Source of the DNA: Nostoc linckia FACHB-104 | Lineage (GTDB): Bacteria; Cyanobacteriota; Cyanobacteriia; Cyanobacteriales; Nostocaceae | Length of the DNA stretch: 64,000 nucleotides | Reading direction: 5' to 3' | NCBI RefSeq assembly: GCF_014696615.1 | Contig: NZ_JACJQJ010000019.1 | Span: 62,001 to 126,000, forward strand | Shown here: positions 1-9,707 of the stretch, piece by piece | Layout: every line of letters begins with the position of its first letter | How positions within the stretch are numbered: position 1 is the stretch's first letter | Program-made: the position numbers and the translations under genes | Notes under the pieces: model-generated | What the model was told of the DNA's origin: nothing | Database searches by the model: none | What the model saw: the letters and a program-made list of their open reading frames with translations, nothing else

Positions 1-1008
1 GGACAAAATATATTTCAAATTCTCTTGAGTGAAGTAACCACTAACTACTTTTAAAAAAATAAAGAAATAAAGGATTCCCAGGGGAATACCAGTATATGCA
101 ATCACCTCTAAAAAGGAGTTATGGATAATCGCCCCTATCGGTCTAAATACAGATTCGTAATTTTCACCATAGCCTTTTAAGGCTAAACTTGAATCATTAA
201 CATAAGAATGAATTAAAAACCGATTCGCCTCAAATCTAATTAAATTAGATTTATCATTAAAAGACAAAAGACGACTTGTCCCTGTGTCATAAGCAAAGCC
301 AACTTCTACTCTGTTTAAAAAAAACTCCCCTACTAGTAAACCAAATAAGTTAGCTAAGATAAAGATAATCGAGAAATGGATTTTACCTAGTATCTTAAAT
401 AGAGGCTTTTCTAAAACAGCTAACAGAAAAAATATACACAATGTGAGAAAATAATTGCGGCTCAAAAATAAAACAGTAGAGATTAAAGCTAAAATAATTC
501 CTGGTTTAAATTTAATCTTCACACATAAAAAGAAAAATAAGAGCATGAATAAGCCAGACACATTAGGATCGCCATTGCTTAAAGCAACTCTTTGACTACT
601 ATCAAACTCTAAACGCCTATAGCTCAACATTTGGTAAATCATCGCTACCAAGGCACACCAAGATAATCCCACTAAATAGCTTCTTTTGATAGGAATATAA
701 GGACTACCACTAAAGCAAATAGCAATTAGGCATATAGGTAAACTATATCGAAACAACTGATAGCTAGAAAAATTTAAAATAGTTACTAGTAGAACTAGAC
801 AAACAACGATAATATCGCTAATGATTAACTTACTTTTGTAATAACCAAATTGTAAAATTAAAATAATTGTAAGTAAAGGTAGGCAAACCCTAGCGTATGG
901 TAGTTTCAAGTCATAGGGAATGAGATACAAAACTGCTATGCTGTAAAAAATCAAGCTATAGAAAAAATAGTTTGTTTCTCCTTTGGCGATGTTGGTGTTG
1001 ATATTCAA
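1..1008 (-). CDS. O-antigen polymerase/ligase-like membrane protein (partial, C-terminus beyond the window)
   Basis: An open frame of 336 codons runs leftward off the window edge. I place the start at a TTG (1008-1006) behind a good ribosome site, AAAGAGGA, because the first in-frame ATG lies far inside the protein. The product is almost entirely hydrophobic helices separated by short loops. It has a large polar loop around residues 230-280, followed by a segment with IIHNSFLEVIAYTGIPLG, which resembles the His-Asn motif region of the Wzy/WaaL O-antigen ligase family. Family members join or polymerise lipid-linked glycan repeat units on the periplasmic side of the inner membrane. The gene follows two co-directional sugar genes (2304-1060 and 3213-2449), which fits a polysaccharide operon. 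Polymerase versus ligase cannot be decided. Confidence 0.75.
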   Translation of the reverse strand, partial: MNINTNIAKGETNYFFYSLIFYSIAVLYLIPYDLKLPYARVCLPLLTIILILQFGYYKSKLIISDIIVVCLVLLVTILNFSSYQLFRYSLPICLIAICFSGSPYIPIKRSYLVGLSWCALVAMIYQMLSYRRLEFDSSQRVALSNGDPNVSGLFMLLFFFLCVKIKFKPGIILALISTVLFLSRNYFLTLCIFFLLAVLEKPLFKILGKIHFSIIFILANLFGLLVGEFFLNRVEVGFAYDTGTSRLLSFNDKSNLIRFEANRFLIHSYVNDSSLALKGYGENYESVFRPIGAIIHNSFLEVIAYTGIPLGILYFFIFLKVVSGYFTQENLKYILS

Positions 1009-1059
1009 GGTGTCCTCTTTAAATATGAGATTTAATAGTAATCAGCACTAAATTCCTGA

Positions 1060-2304
1060 CTACGAATTTATGAGCATTTCACTAAATAAATTAGAGTAGC
1101 GTTTTGCTTGCAAATCTTGTGAGAATTCTTGTTCAACTTTTTCACGGGAGCGTTGTCTGAGTCGTTGTAGGCGATCGCTATCTGACAATACCCAAACAAT
1201 ACCATGTGCCAAGCTCTCTATAGCAAAAGGTTCCGCTAAGTAGCCATTTTGTTGGTGTTCTATCATATCGGACATTCCACCAATGTTGAAGGCGACGCAA
1301 GGAGTACCGCAACTAAGAGACTCCATCACAGTATTTGGTAAGTTATCTTGCACAGATGGGGCGACAAATACGTCTGCGGCGGCGTAAACTAGCGCCAAGG
1401 TAATATCATCGTTGAGACTGCCTAAATAGTGGCACTTAAAGTCAATATTTTTCGCTGTATCGGGTGAAGAGGAACCAAAAATTACCAATTCCATCTTGTC
1501 TTGATATCCAGCTTGTGCCAAATTTGCTAATGCTGACAGCAATAAGTTAAATCCCTTTCTAGGATGATTAGTTGCGGCTGCGCCAAATAGCACTAATTGC
1601 TTATCTTGGGGTAAATTTAACCACTCTCGCGCTATATCTCGATTTAGCGGTTTGTATCTTTGAATATCTAAACCGTTGGGAATAACTTCTATGCGAAAGT
1701 CCCGCAATAGAGAACTTTTCTTAGCACAATCAGCCAACCAAATACTCGGCGTGACAATTGTACAGTTATGCGGCTGCCATGTTTTAGCTTTGCGTTGCCA
1801 TATCCATCGCGATAAATCTTGCTGTTTCTGGCTTTGCAGTTGTACGCAAGCACCACAGGAATTGAGGTAGCGATCGCAATCCAAGCTATAATAACAGCCT
1901 CCTGTAAATACAGACATATCGTGCAAAGTCCAAACCACAGGCTGAGTAAATCTGGCAACACTTTCTAGTTGCAGATATCCACAAGTCCAATGGATATTAA
2001 TAATATCTAAAGATAAAGACTTTAGCTTAGGCTGAATTAAGTCAGGAAACCATTGTGGAGAGAAGCTTTCATCATTATTACCTGCATAAAACTTCAGCGG
2101 TAAGTTATCTAAAGTCGGCCGCATCTGGTTGAGCCATTTTTCTAGCTTATGCTGATGACTAATAACTGTGCGATCGCCGCTAGTTTTATACTGTACTAGC
2201 ATTTGAGAATCTATATTTATTTTCCTTAGTCCTTGATGCAGACGATATGCTGCACGCGCCGCACCGCCATTAATATCAAAAGTACTAAGAATTAAAGATT
2301 TCAT
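1060..2304 (-). CDS. Glycosyltransferase family 4, WcaC-like
   Basis: This is a 414-residue GT-B fold glycosyltransferase. The N-terminus (KSLILSTFDINGGAARAAYR) has the GGA acceptor loop. A cysteine-rich stretch near residue 140 (FTGGCYYSLDC, then CGAC) is typical of colanic-acid WcaC-like enzymes. The donor-binding E-x7-E region is DNLPNTVMESLSCGTPCV near residue 325. The frame extends 16 codons upstream to 2352, but homologous proteins of this kind begin close to the MKSLI sequence, so I use that ATG; no strong ribosome site supports either choice. It transfers a nucleotide-activated sugar to a lipid-linked glycan in the cytoplasm. It lies 51 bp upstream of the polymerase-like gene, probably in one operon. 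The sugar specificity cannot be read from the sequence. Confidence 0.88.
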   Translation of the reverse strand: MKSLILSTFDINGGAARAAYRLHQGLRKINIDSQMLVQYKTSGDRTVISHQHKLEKWLNQMRPTLDNLPLKFYAGNNDESFSPQWFPDLIQPKLKSLSLDIINIHWTCGYLQLESVARFTQPVVWTLHDMSVFTGGCYYSLDCDRYLNSCGACVQLQSQKQQDLSRWIWQRKAKTWQPHNCTIVTPSIWLADCAKKSSLLRDFRIEVIPNGLDIQRYKPLNRDIAREWLNLPQDKQLVLFGAAATNHPRKGFNLLLSALANLAQAGYQDKMELVIFGSSSPDTAKNIDFKCHYLGSLNDDITLALVYAAADVFVAPSVQDNLPNTVMESLSCGTPCVAFNIGGMSDMIEHQQNGYLAEPFAIESLAHGIVWVLSDSDRLQRLRQRSREKVEQEFSQDLQAKRYSNLFSEMLINS

Positions 2305-2448
2305 TGCTGTATAGCTGAAGTAAGGAACAGGGAACTTAAAAGGTTTTGTCAATATAGTGAAAATGTTGACTGTTGACTGTTGACTGTCAAAAACCTTTTT
2401 CTTAAAATATTTAGGATTGCTATTTCGTCAGTTTATATTCCAGTTTAG

Positions 2449-3213
2449 TTATAGTTTTTTAGAACAAAAAATATAACTATCGAATATGCCATTTTTCTGA
2501 TCGAGATAATTAGAAAAATCTACTTGAGTGACGAAACCAATATTTTTTAATAAATCATAAATATCTATGCCAAATGTTCTATATGCCAGAATTTTGCCGC
2601 GAATTCTGTCTCCATGATACTCTGGTGGTAATAAATGGATATCTTCTTTACCAGAAGTATCGACTCTCACAATAGTTTCTTGGTCAAAGTTACAGGGAAC
2701 GGTAAAAATATGGTAGCCACCTACTTTTAAAACCCGGTGTATTTCCCGCAAACCCTGCTCATGATTTCTCACATGTTCAAAAACGTCTTCTGTAATCACA
2801 ACATCAAAGGTTTCATCTGTAAAAGTCAAATTTTCTAAATCTTGACAAAATACACCAGGACGTATTTGAGTTCCCGGTTTAACTTCGGGAGAGAAGGTAG
2901 AACAAGTATATGAATCATGATGATGTAATACTTGATAAAATGCATCATCAACATCAGCATTATAAATACTTAATGACTGCTTTTTAGCAATCTCATATAT
3001 TGCAGAGTCTGTTGGCGACAGTTCATTAATCAATATTTTAGCAACGTGCCTTTTCCGTGAGGAACTGCGACAGAAAGGGCAGTACATATTATTACGAACA
3101 CTTAAAACATCAATACAGAGAAAAACTGTTGGACTACCACATATATTACATTTTCCCAATCTGTGGTTGCCTAAGTTTTGCATCACTTTTGCAACTGCAT
3201 TGATTAATTTCAT
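2449..3213 (-). CDS. Class I SAM-dependent methyltransferase with N-terminal zinc ribbon
   Basis: The start is taken at the ATG of MKLINAV behind GGGG, rather than the ATG 16 codons further upstream at 3261. Two CxxC pairs (CNICG near residue 22 and CPFC near residue 45) suggest a small zinc ribbon. The methyltransferase part follows, with the acidic-loop motif VVITEDVFEHV and the HRVLKVGGYHIFTVP strand of the type 11 family. The usual glycine-rich GxGxG loop is replaced by IYNADVDDAF, so SAM binding must be somewhat divergent. The gene is first in the minus-strand set with the GT4 and polymerase-like genes, which suggests that it methylates a sugar of the surface glycan or its lipid intermediate. 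That role is inference from context. Confidence 0.75.
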   Translation of the reverse strand: MKLINAVAKVMQNLGNHRLGKCNICGSPTVFLCIDVLSVRNNMYCPFCRSSSRKRHVAKILINELSPTDSAIYEIAKKQSLSIYNADVDDAFYQVLHHHDSYTCSTFSPEVKPGTQIRPGVFCQDLENLTFTDETFDVVITEDVFEHVRNHEQGLREIHRVLKVGGYHIFTVPCNFDQETIVRVDTSGKEDIHLLPPEYHGDRIRGKILAYRTFGIDIYDLLKNIGFVTQVDFSNYLDQKNGIFDSYIFCSKKL

Positions 3214-4046
3214 CTTGCTACCCCTAGTTATTGGGCTACGGTAGAAAGCATATCTTAACACCAGTCACCTGATGAAAATTTGGACATTTTGGGCAATACC
3301 CAACTTCAGATGCTTCTCCATTTATTGAGAATATTACCATAGGGGTTGTTCGGTAAATTCCTCATATCTTATTAGTATAGAAATTGCATGAATTGCTATT
3401 TATCTAGTAAAAAATTTTACTAGATAAAAATTTTTATTAATGGGCGTGCCAACTTAATTTATACAATAAAAGCCCTAAAATCACGGTATAGTTTTGGCAC
3501 AATCTCAAGCATAACCATAATAGCAACTCCATATTTTGCTATATCACTCTTGCTGTAAAATAACATACACTAAGTTTGATATTTTAGGAATTTTTGGGAT
3601 TTTTTTTCGTACAATTACGACTTCAATAGTATAAAATCATCATGCCGTTCAATTTGATAAGTACCAGATTAATGAGAAAATGATCAAAATTACCAGGGAT
3701 AGTTTACTGTAGAAATACTATAATTCTCGTGTCAATATTCTCAAGTGCTTGAAATTATACTCTCTATGAGTAAAATTATATGTATGTTGGATAACTGCTT
3801 GACAAAATTGAATACATATAATTTTTTACAATATTTTGATTAGCTATATAACTAGTTAGCTATATACAAGTGAATAACTCTAATTCCGCAATTAGATTGT
3901 AATTTGTCTGTAAAAATATTGCCAAGTTAGCTATAGGAGGGACAAACAATATTATCTCTGGTTATGAATTTTGCAATTTATTTAGGTGCTGATGGCGATT
4001 TCATCGTCTTCGCACAAATAAAGGTGTTTATGGGAGTGTGTAGCTC
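3214..4046. other. Long AT-rich divergent intergenic region
   Basis: About 830 bp separate the minus-strand methyltransferase from the plus-strand GT2 gene. I see no open frame with a credible ribosome site and composition, and no tRNA. The region is strongly AT-rich. It presumably holds both divergent promoters, but I cannot assign a -35/-10 pair with confidence. A ribosome-site-like GGGAG precedes the ATG at 4047. Confidence 0.5.
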
Positions 4047-4970
4047 ATGGCAGTTATCAACGAGCTTTCTTTTATCATTGTTTCTTGGAACTCGTCTCAG
4101 ACTTTACGAGGTTCAATAGAGTCATGCCTGTCCACAATTCAAAAGTACTATCCAAATACAGGCAAAATAGTAGTTTATGACAATGCTTCTGTTGATAATT
4201 GTCCCCAAATTCTCGATGAATTTAGTAGGAAATATCCTAAAACTTTTATAGGAATCAAAGGACAGGAAAATTTAGGTTTCGCGAAAGGTAATAATAGAGC
4301 AGTTGAAGCTTCACCCAGTAAAATGTATGTTTTGGTAAATCCAGATGTAACATTTAAGCCTGAGGTAATTACCCAATTAGCGACAACATTGAACGCCGCA
4401 AAAGATATTGCGATTGTTTGTCCGCAGCTAGTTTATCTCGACCGTTCTGTGCAACCGTCAATCCGCAGATTTCCTACCTTTACATATTTATTTCTCAAGC
4501 AGTTGTTGGGTGAAACTCTGCAAAGTATATTACACCCGTTTGACTATTATTACTCCCAGATGCCTCATCCGCAAAAAGTAGTTGAAATTAACTGGGCTAT
4601 AGGGGCATTTATGATGATATCGGGAGAGTATATTGCCAAACATGGTTTATTTGATGAACGTTTTTTCTTATATTTTGAAGATGTGAGCTTGTGTTTAGAT
4701 GCTTGGCAAAACGGTTATCGAGTATTATTTCAACCGGAAGCATCCGCACTACATCTTTATCAACGTACCAGCACCCGTTCTCTATTTAACTACCTGCGGG
4801 TGGTACATATAGTTTCAGCTCTAAAATTTTTTGCCAAATACAACCATTATCAAAAAAGATGGAAATTGGTAATTTGGCTATTAAACATCAATTCCAAAAT
4901 CAAAAATCATTTACAGTTACTAACTGCAATACTGCCTCAAAGGTTGCGAAAAAAAGATTTTATATGTTAG
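4047..4970 (+). CDS. Glycosyltransferase family 2, rhamnosyltransferase-like
   Basis: This 307-residue protein opens with the GT-A strand LSFIIVSWNSSQTL. It continues with the nucleotide-binding VYDNASVDN near residue 45, NLGFAKGNNRAV near residue 78, and the DXD-equivalent LVNPDVTF near residue 95. The acceptor side carries GAFMMISGEY and FFLYFEDVSLCLDAW, which places it in the WcaE/RfbF-like group that includes rhamnosyltransferases. A complete dTDP-rhamnose pathway lies 14 kb downstream, so rhamnose is a reasonable donor, but this is inference. The next gene is an ABC exporter 90 bp downstream in the same direction, so the two are probably co-transcribed. Confidence 0.88.
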   Translation: MAVINELSFIIVSWNSSQTLRGSIESCLSTIQKYYPNTGKIVVYDNASVDNCPQILDEFSRKYPKTFIGIKGQENLGFAKGNNRAVEASPSKMYVLVNPDVTFKPEVITQLATTLNAAKDIAIVCPQLVYLDRSVQPSIRRFPTFTYLFLKQLLGETLQSILHPFDYYYSQMPHPQKVVEINWAIGAFMMISGEYIAKHGLFDERFFLYFEDVSLCLDAWQNGYRVLFQPEASALHLYQRTSTRSLFNYLRVVHIVSALKFFAKYNHYQKRWKLVIWLLNINSKIKNHLQLLTAILPQRLRKKDFIC

Positions 4971-5060
4971 ATAAACTAAGCTCAACATGAGTTTTCAGAA
5001 ATAAATTCTAGTCCATAGACCCTAGTCTATATAAGTGGTAAGCGCAACCAAGAATAATTT

Positions 5061-6905
5061 ATGCATGAGCTACTTAATTTATTTCATAGAATGCTCGTAA
5101 AAACCAAATTTTGGCAGGAACACTATCTAATTCTACAGTTGTTTCAGCCTTTGCGGTTGACTGCGGCGATCGCGGTATTATTCACTTTAATAGGAGCAGT
5201 GCTGGAGGCAACTGGAATTGGCTTAGTTGCAGTTTTGTTGCAAGGTTTAACCAATGCTAATCAGCCACCTTTACAATCAGGAATTGCTTGGTTTGATATT
5301 TGGTTTTTGGGAACTCAGGCTAGTGCATCTGAGCGAATTTATCGGATATCTGGATTGATTTTATTTAATGTTTGGCTACGGGGTTTATTTAGCTATTTGG
5401 GACGTTATTATGCCAAATTCTGTGAAGTAAATTTAATAGATAGTTTACGAAAAAAAATTTTTGAGCAGTTTCAAAATCTCAGCTTAAGTTATTATACACA
5501 AAAGCGTTCTGGAGAACTTTTTCAAACATTTTCTAGCGAAGTTAGTGAAATTAGCTATGCTTTTAATGAGGTAATTAATTTTGTTAGCAAAAGTTGCATA
5601 ATTTTGGCATATACTCTAGCCATGTTTGTGATTTCTTGGCAACTGACACTGGCGACAGTATTTTTATTTAGCTTACTAGCAGCAGGAGCCGCAAATTTAA
5701 TTAAGCGAGTGCGTGCAGCTAGTGTGGAAATGACTGCGGCTGGCAGTGAGTTAGCATCCACGGCTGTAGAATTTGTAGGTGGGGTGAGAACTGTCCAAGC
5801 ATTTTGGACTCAAGATTTTGAGCGCAGACGCTTCTATAAAGTAGCCGGACAAGTTACCAAAGCATGGATGAAAACAACCTCAATTAGTGCTATGGTACAA
5901 CCTTTAATTGAGGCAATGGCGACGACAATTTTAATCGCCATGATTTTGGTTGCAGTCACTACACTTGTAGCTAGTGGTAAACTTCATGTGGTGTTGTTAC
6001 TGGCTTTTTTGTTTGCCCTATTTCGGCTGTTACCGATTATTGCTCACATGAACAGTTCTTGGGGCATAATTGCTACTTATTATGGATCATTGAGAAGTGT
6101 CAACGAACTTTTAAGAACTGATAATAAGACTTATCAGGAAGATGGAGAACTGGAGTTTTCGGGTTTAAAACAAGCGATCGCATTTACCTGTGTAGATTTT
6201 AGCTATGACGATCACAAGTTAGTTTTAGAAGATATCACCCTGACAATCAAACGCAATCAGATGCTAGCGTTGGTGGGGTCTTCTGGTTCTGGGAAAACAA
6301 CCCTAGCAGACTTGCTGATGCGCTTTTACGATCCTACCAGAGGCAAAATTTTGATAGATGGCATCGACTTGCGCCAATTTCGCCTACAATCACTGCGATC
6401 GCGCATGGCGGTAGTCAGCCAAGATACTTTTATTTTCAATACCACCGTCCAAAACAACATCGCCTATGGTTTAGAAGGCGTAGACGAGTCAGAAATCGAA
6501 GAAGTAGCCAGACAAGCCAATGCCCTAGAATTTATTTTAGAGTTACCCCAAGGTTTTCAAACTAAACTAGGCGATCGCGGAGTTCGTTTATCTGGTGGAC
6601 AACGCCAACGAATTGCTATAGCCCGCGCCCTCCTACGTAACCCCGAAATTTTGATTCTTGATGAAGCTACCAGCGCCTTAGACTCTGTTTCTGAAAGGTT
6701 GATACAGGATTCTCTAGAAAAGCTAGCAGTAGGTAGAACAGTAATTGCGATCGCTCATCGATTATCTACTATTTTTCGAGCTGACAAAATTGTCGTACTC
6801 GAACAAGGTCATATCATCGAACAAGGTGGATACCAAGAACTTTTGCAACAGCGCGGCAAATTTTGGCAATACCATCAAATGCAATATGAGTTAGGTAGGG
6901 GCTAG
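5061..6905 (+). CDS. HepA-like ABC transporter (fused membrane and ATPase domains)
   Basis: This is a 614-residue half-transporter. An N-terminal six-helix exporter domain spans about residues 30-330. The ATPase follows, with Walker A GSSGSGKTT near residue 405, signature LSGGQRQRIAIARALL near 510, and Walker B ILILDEATSALD near 535. Start, length and opening (KFWQEHYLILQLF) resemble HepA, which heterocyst-forming cyanobacteria need to lay down envelope polysaccharide. A second ATG ten codons in (5091) is equally plausible. As a homodimer it would flip or export a lipid-linked glycan across the inner membrane. Neighbouring glycosyltransferases on both sides support a polysaccharide substrate. 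Whether it is the true heterocyst HepA or a paralogue for another glycan cannot be decided. Confidence 0.88.
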   Translation: MHELLNLFHRMLVKTKFWQEHYLILQLFQPLRLTAAIAVLFTLIGAVLEATGIGLVAVLLQGLTNANQPPLQSGIAWFDIWFLGTQASASERIYRISGLILFNVWLRGLFSYLGRYYAKFCEVNLIDSLRKKIFEQFQNLSLSYYTQKRSGELFQTFSSEVSEISYAFNEVINFVSKSCIILAYTLAMFVISWQLTLATVFLFSLLAAGAANLIKRVRAASVEMTAAGSELASTAVEFVGGVRTVQAFWTQDFERRRFYKVAGQVTKAWMKTTSISAMVQPLIEAMATTILIAMILVAVTTLVASGKLHVVLLLAFLFALFRLLPIIAHMNSSWGIIATYYGSLRSVNELLRTDNKTYQEDGELEFSGLKQAIAFTCVDFSYDDHKLVLEDITLTIKRNQMLALVGSSGSGKTTLADLLMRFYDPTRGKILIDGIDLRQFRLQSLRSRMAVVSQDTFIFNTTVQNNIAYGLEGVDESEIEEVARQANALEFILELPQGFQTKLGDRGVRLSGGQRQRIAIARALLRNPEILILDEATSALDSVSERLIQDSLEKLAVGRTVIAIAHRLSTIFRADKIVVLEQGHIIEQGGYQELLQQRGKFWQYHQMQYELGRG

Positions 6906-6976
6906 AAACAAAAGGCTAGGGATAGGATTTTCATGTGACAAATCACAAACCCCAAACACCAAATGTCAGTAAACTT

Positions 6977-7888
6977 ATGAATACTGCTATAGCCTTAATT
7001 ATCTTTAATAAACCAGATACTACAGCTAAAGTTTTTGAGATAATTCGGCAGATTAAACCCCCTAAGCTGTTAGTAATTGCTGATGGCCCTCGTCAGCAGC
7101 ATCCTGAAGATGTGGAAAATTGTGCTGCTGCTAGAAAAATTATTGAGAAAATTGATTGGGATTGTGAATTACTTCAAAAAATATCTGATATTAATCTTGG
7201 ATGTAAAGAATGTATCTCCACAGGTTTAGACTGGGTTTTTCAACAAGTAGAAACAGCAATTATTCTGGAAGATGATTGTTTACCTCATCCCACATTCTTT
7301 CCATATTGTGAAGAATTATTAGATAAATATCGTCATGACCAACGCATCATGACCATTTCTGGAAACAATTTTCAGTTTGGTCGCCAACGTACTGAAAATA
7401 GCTATTACTTTTCTCGCTATCCGCTTATTTGGGGCTGGGCAACTTGGCGACGCGCATGGCAAAAGTATGATAGGGAAATGAAGCATTGGGTAGAAGTCCG
7501 AGATGGTAACTGGCTGCAAGATATACTTGATGATTCCACCGCAGTAAAATACTGGACAAGACTTTTTGAAAATTGTTACAAAGGCAATATTGATTCCTGG
7601 GCTTTTCGCTGGACTCTCACTTCTTGGTTGCAAAACGCTTTAACTATTTTGCCAAATGTCAATTTAGTTTCTAATATTGGATTTAGTTTGGCAGCAGCTA
7701 ACACAAGAGATATTTATAGCCCATTTGCTAATCATCCTACTGAAGCAATAGAATTTCCGCTCAAGCATCCAGAATTTATGATTCGTGATGTCCAGGCCGA
7801 TCAATTTACCCAGCAAACTCAGTTTCGGACTAGTTTGATATCTAGGCTAAAAAGTCAAATTAAAAAAAAACTGCAAACTTTACCTTAA
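6977..7888 (+). CDS. GnT-I/HlpA-like glycosyltransferase, copy 1
   Basis: This protein of about 303 residues starts at MNTAIALIIFNKPD. A GTG 14 codons upstream (6935) extends the frame, but that extension is not shared with the sister gene. It belongs to the family often annotated as hemolytic protein HlpA-like, related to GNT-I-type GT-A enzymes. The metal-binding motif is intact as E98-D99-D100 (ILEDDCLPHPTFF). A conserved GWATWRRAWQ block follows near residue 160. It follows the HepA-like exporter by about 70 bp and is probably in the same transcript. A closely similar gene lies 411 bp downstream, so the two are tandem paralogues. Donor and acceptor are unknown. Confidence 0.8.
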   Translation: MNTAIALIIFNKPDTTAKVFEIIRQIKPPKLLVIADGPRQQHPEDVENCAAARKIIEKIDWDCELLQKISDINLGCKECISTGLDWVFQQVETAIILEDDCLPHPTFFPYCEELLDKYRHDQRIMTISGNNFQFGRQRTENSYYFSRYPLIWGWATWRRAWQKYDREMKHWVEVRDGNWLQDILDDSTAVKYWTRLFENCYKGNIDSWAFRWTLTSWLQNALTILPNVNLVSNIGFSLAAANTRDIYSPFANHPTEAIEFPLKHPEFMIRDVQADQFTQQTQFRTSLISRLKSQIKKKLQTLP

Positions 7889-8034
7889 TTAATCCCTCAC
7901 CAGCCATTACAACATCCCATATAATCATCTCCCATCTTTTTTTGACCATATAGGAGTCATATTTAATTCCTGAAAAACTAAGCTATTGTCTACAAATAAT
8001 TTTTTGTTCCCTGTGCCGATTCTCCAGATGTCTA

Positions 8035-8145
8035 TAGCAATCCTATTTCAGTTGTGAAAAATATCCGTTGTGGCTGTTAACCGTTAACAGTCAACAGTCA
8101 ACGAACCTTAATGCAATATTTCACAAATCATTTAGGATTGCTATA
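8035..8145. mobile_element. MITE-like element with TAGCAATCCTA ends
   Basis: The ends form imperfect 25-bp inverted repeats (21 of 25 matching by eye). The left end reads TAGCAATCCTA then TTGTGAAA, and the right end is the reverse complement with TAGGATTGCTATA. A TA dinucleotide at each edge fits an IS630/Tc1-type target duplication. The centre carries GTTAAC/CAACAGT heptamer-type repeats. It has no coding capacity. It occupies part of the 411-bp gap between the two paralogous glycosyltransferase genes; nothing else is recognisable in that gap. A lone TAGGATTGCTAT end is also visible near 2413. Confidence 0.6.
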
Positions 8146-8299
8146 TGTGTACTTTAATTTTGGAGAATTACTACTATTTCTTATTCCCTATTTCTGTTCT
8201 CAGCAAGTGATTTCAGCAATCAAACTTGACTAGTAAATAAGTCATTTCACAAATTAAATAGCATTGCGATCACAACAGAAACATCAACATAATCTATTT

Positions 8300-9229
8300 A
8301 TGAATACTGCTGTTGCCTTAACCATTTTTAATCGGCCAGACATTACAGCAAAAGTTTTTGAAGTAATTCGTCAGGTTAAACCTCCAATGTTATTCGTGAT
8401 TGCTGATGCACCCCGTCCCCAACATCCTGATGATTTCCACAAGTGTGCTGCTTGTAAAAAACTTATTGAGCAAATTGATTGGAATTGTAAAGTCCTAACC
8501 AACTACTCCAAGGAAAATTTAGGCCCTAAAATACGTATTGCTAGTGGTCTTAACTGGGTTTTTCAGCAAGTAGAAGCAGCAATTATTCTGGAACATGATT
8601 GTTTACCTCATCCAACATTCTTTAGATTTTGTGAAGAATTATTAGATAAATATCGTCATGACCAACGCATTATGACGATTTCAGGTAATAATTTTCAGTT
8701 TGGTAAACAAAATACTGCATATAGCTATTACTTTTCTCGCTACCCCTTGATTTGGGGTTGGGCAACTTGGCGACGTGCATGGCAACACTATGATTTAGAA
8801 ATGCAGCACTGGGAAAAAGTTAGAGATAGCAACTTACTACAAGATATACTCGGTGATTCTATAGCAGTGAAATATTGGACGAAAATTTTTCAAAGTTATT
8901 ATCAAGGCAACATTAATACTTGGGATTATCCTTGGACATTAACTTCTTGGCTGCAAAATGGTTTAACTATTCTGCCAAACGTTAATTTAGTTTCTAATAT
9001 TGGTTTTAGCCTGGAAGCAACTAATACAAAAGATATTTACAGCCCTTTGGCTAACTATCCCACACAAGCAATAGAATTTCCGCTCAAACATCCGCATTTT
9101 ATAGTTCGTAATACCAAAGCTGACCAATTTACTCAGGAGACTCAGTTTCATATTAGTCTCATGTTTAGACTCAAAAACAAACTTAAAAGACTTTTTGATA
9201 GAAACTCTCATATATTCGTAAAAGATTAA
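8300..9229 (+). CDS. GnT-I/HlpA-like glycosyltransferase, copy 2 with altered metal motif
   Basis: This 309-residue paralogue of the preceding glycosyltransferase is similar over its whole length, including GWATWRRAWQ, TSWLQNGLTILPNVNLVSNIG and the IEFPLKHP block. I start it at MNTAVALTIFNRPD to match copy 1; the frame opens 12 codons earlier at 8264. The metal-binding triad, EDD in copy 1, is E98-H99-D100 here (GAA CAT GAT). The last Asp, which contacts the metal in GNT-I, is kept, so activity is not ruled out. Altered donor or metal use, or loss of activity, are both possible. The gene is otherwise intact, with no frameshift or internal stop. Confidence 0.8.
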   Translation: MNTAVALTIFNRPDITAKVFEVIRQVKPPMLFVIADAPRPQHPDDFHKCAACKKLIEQIDWNCKVLTNYSKENLGPKIRIASGLNWVFQQVEAAIILEHDCLPHPTFFRFCEELLDKYRHDQRIMTISGNNFQFGKQNTAYSYYFSRYPLIWGWATWRRAWQHYDLEMQHWEKVRDSNLLQDILGDSIAVKYWTKIFQSYYQGNINTWDYPWTLTSWLQNGLTILPNVNLVSNIGFSLEATNTKDIYSPLANYPTQAIEFPLKHPHFIVRNTKADQFTQETQFHISLMFRLKNKLKRLFDRNSHIFVKD

Positions 9230-9707
9230 TTTTTTGAAGTTACTTCACCATAGCTCTATATCTTTTAGAGACTAACAAGAAATAAATTATCTTATTGCTC
9301 TGTAAGCAAAGGGAACAGAGAAGGCATAGGAGAAAAAACTGCTTGTTGTCTTCGCTCTCGAAATTAGAAAATTTAATTTCTGCTATTCCTTGATAAATTA
9401 AAGCTGGTTAATTGCTGTCTAGTTGTGAGATTAATGTCTCTGTCAAATATCTTAAACTGAACATATTATACTTTGAGATAGAAATGTATCAAATTTATCA
9501 TTAAAAACTCTAACAAAAATTAAAATTTTTGTTAGATGAAAATTATTAATCACAATTAAGATACGTACAATTATGGAAAATAATTTATTTTGTCAACCAG
9601 GAATCATTTATCATAAGATTGCGTCTATACTGTCATAAAAATTCACTTCCAAGAGATTTTCTAGCAATCTTCCTGATTTATTATTTCGAGATTAGAGGAC
9701 TTTTATA
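9230..9707. other. Intergenic region before the Wzc-like gene
   Basis: This 478-bp AT-rich region has no credible open frame or RNA gene that I can recognise. It presumably contains the promoter of the Wzc-like gene, whose GTG start is preceded by AGAGGA at 9694-9699. Confidence 0.4.

Noticed and set aside
3799-3822. TTGACA followed by TATAAT upstream of the GT2 gene
   Set aside because: The spacer is only 12 bp, too short for a normal sigma-70 promoter, and the region is AT-rich enough for chance matches.
6935-6976. GTG start extending the first HlpA-like glycosyltransferase by 14 codons
   Set aside because: The extension has no ribosome site advantage and does not match the sister gene.
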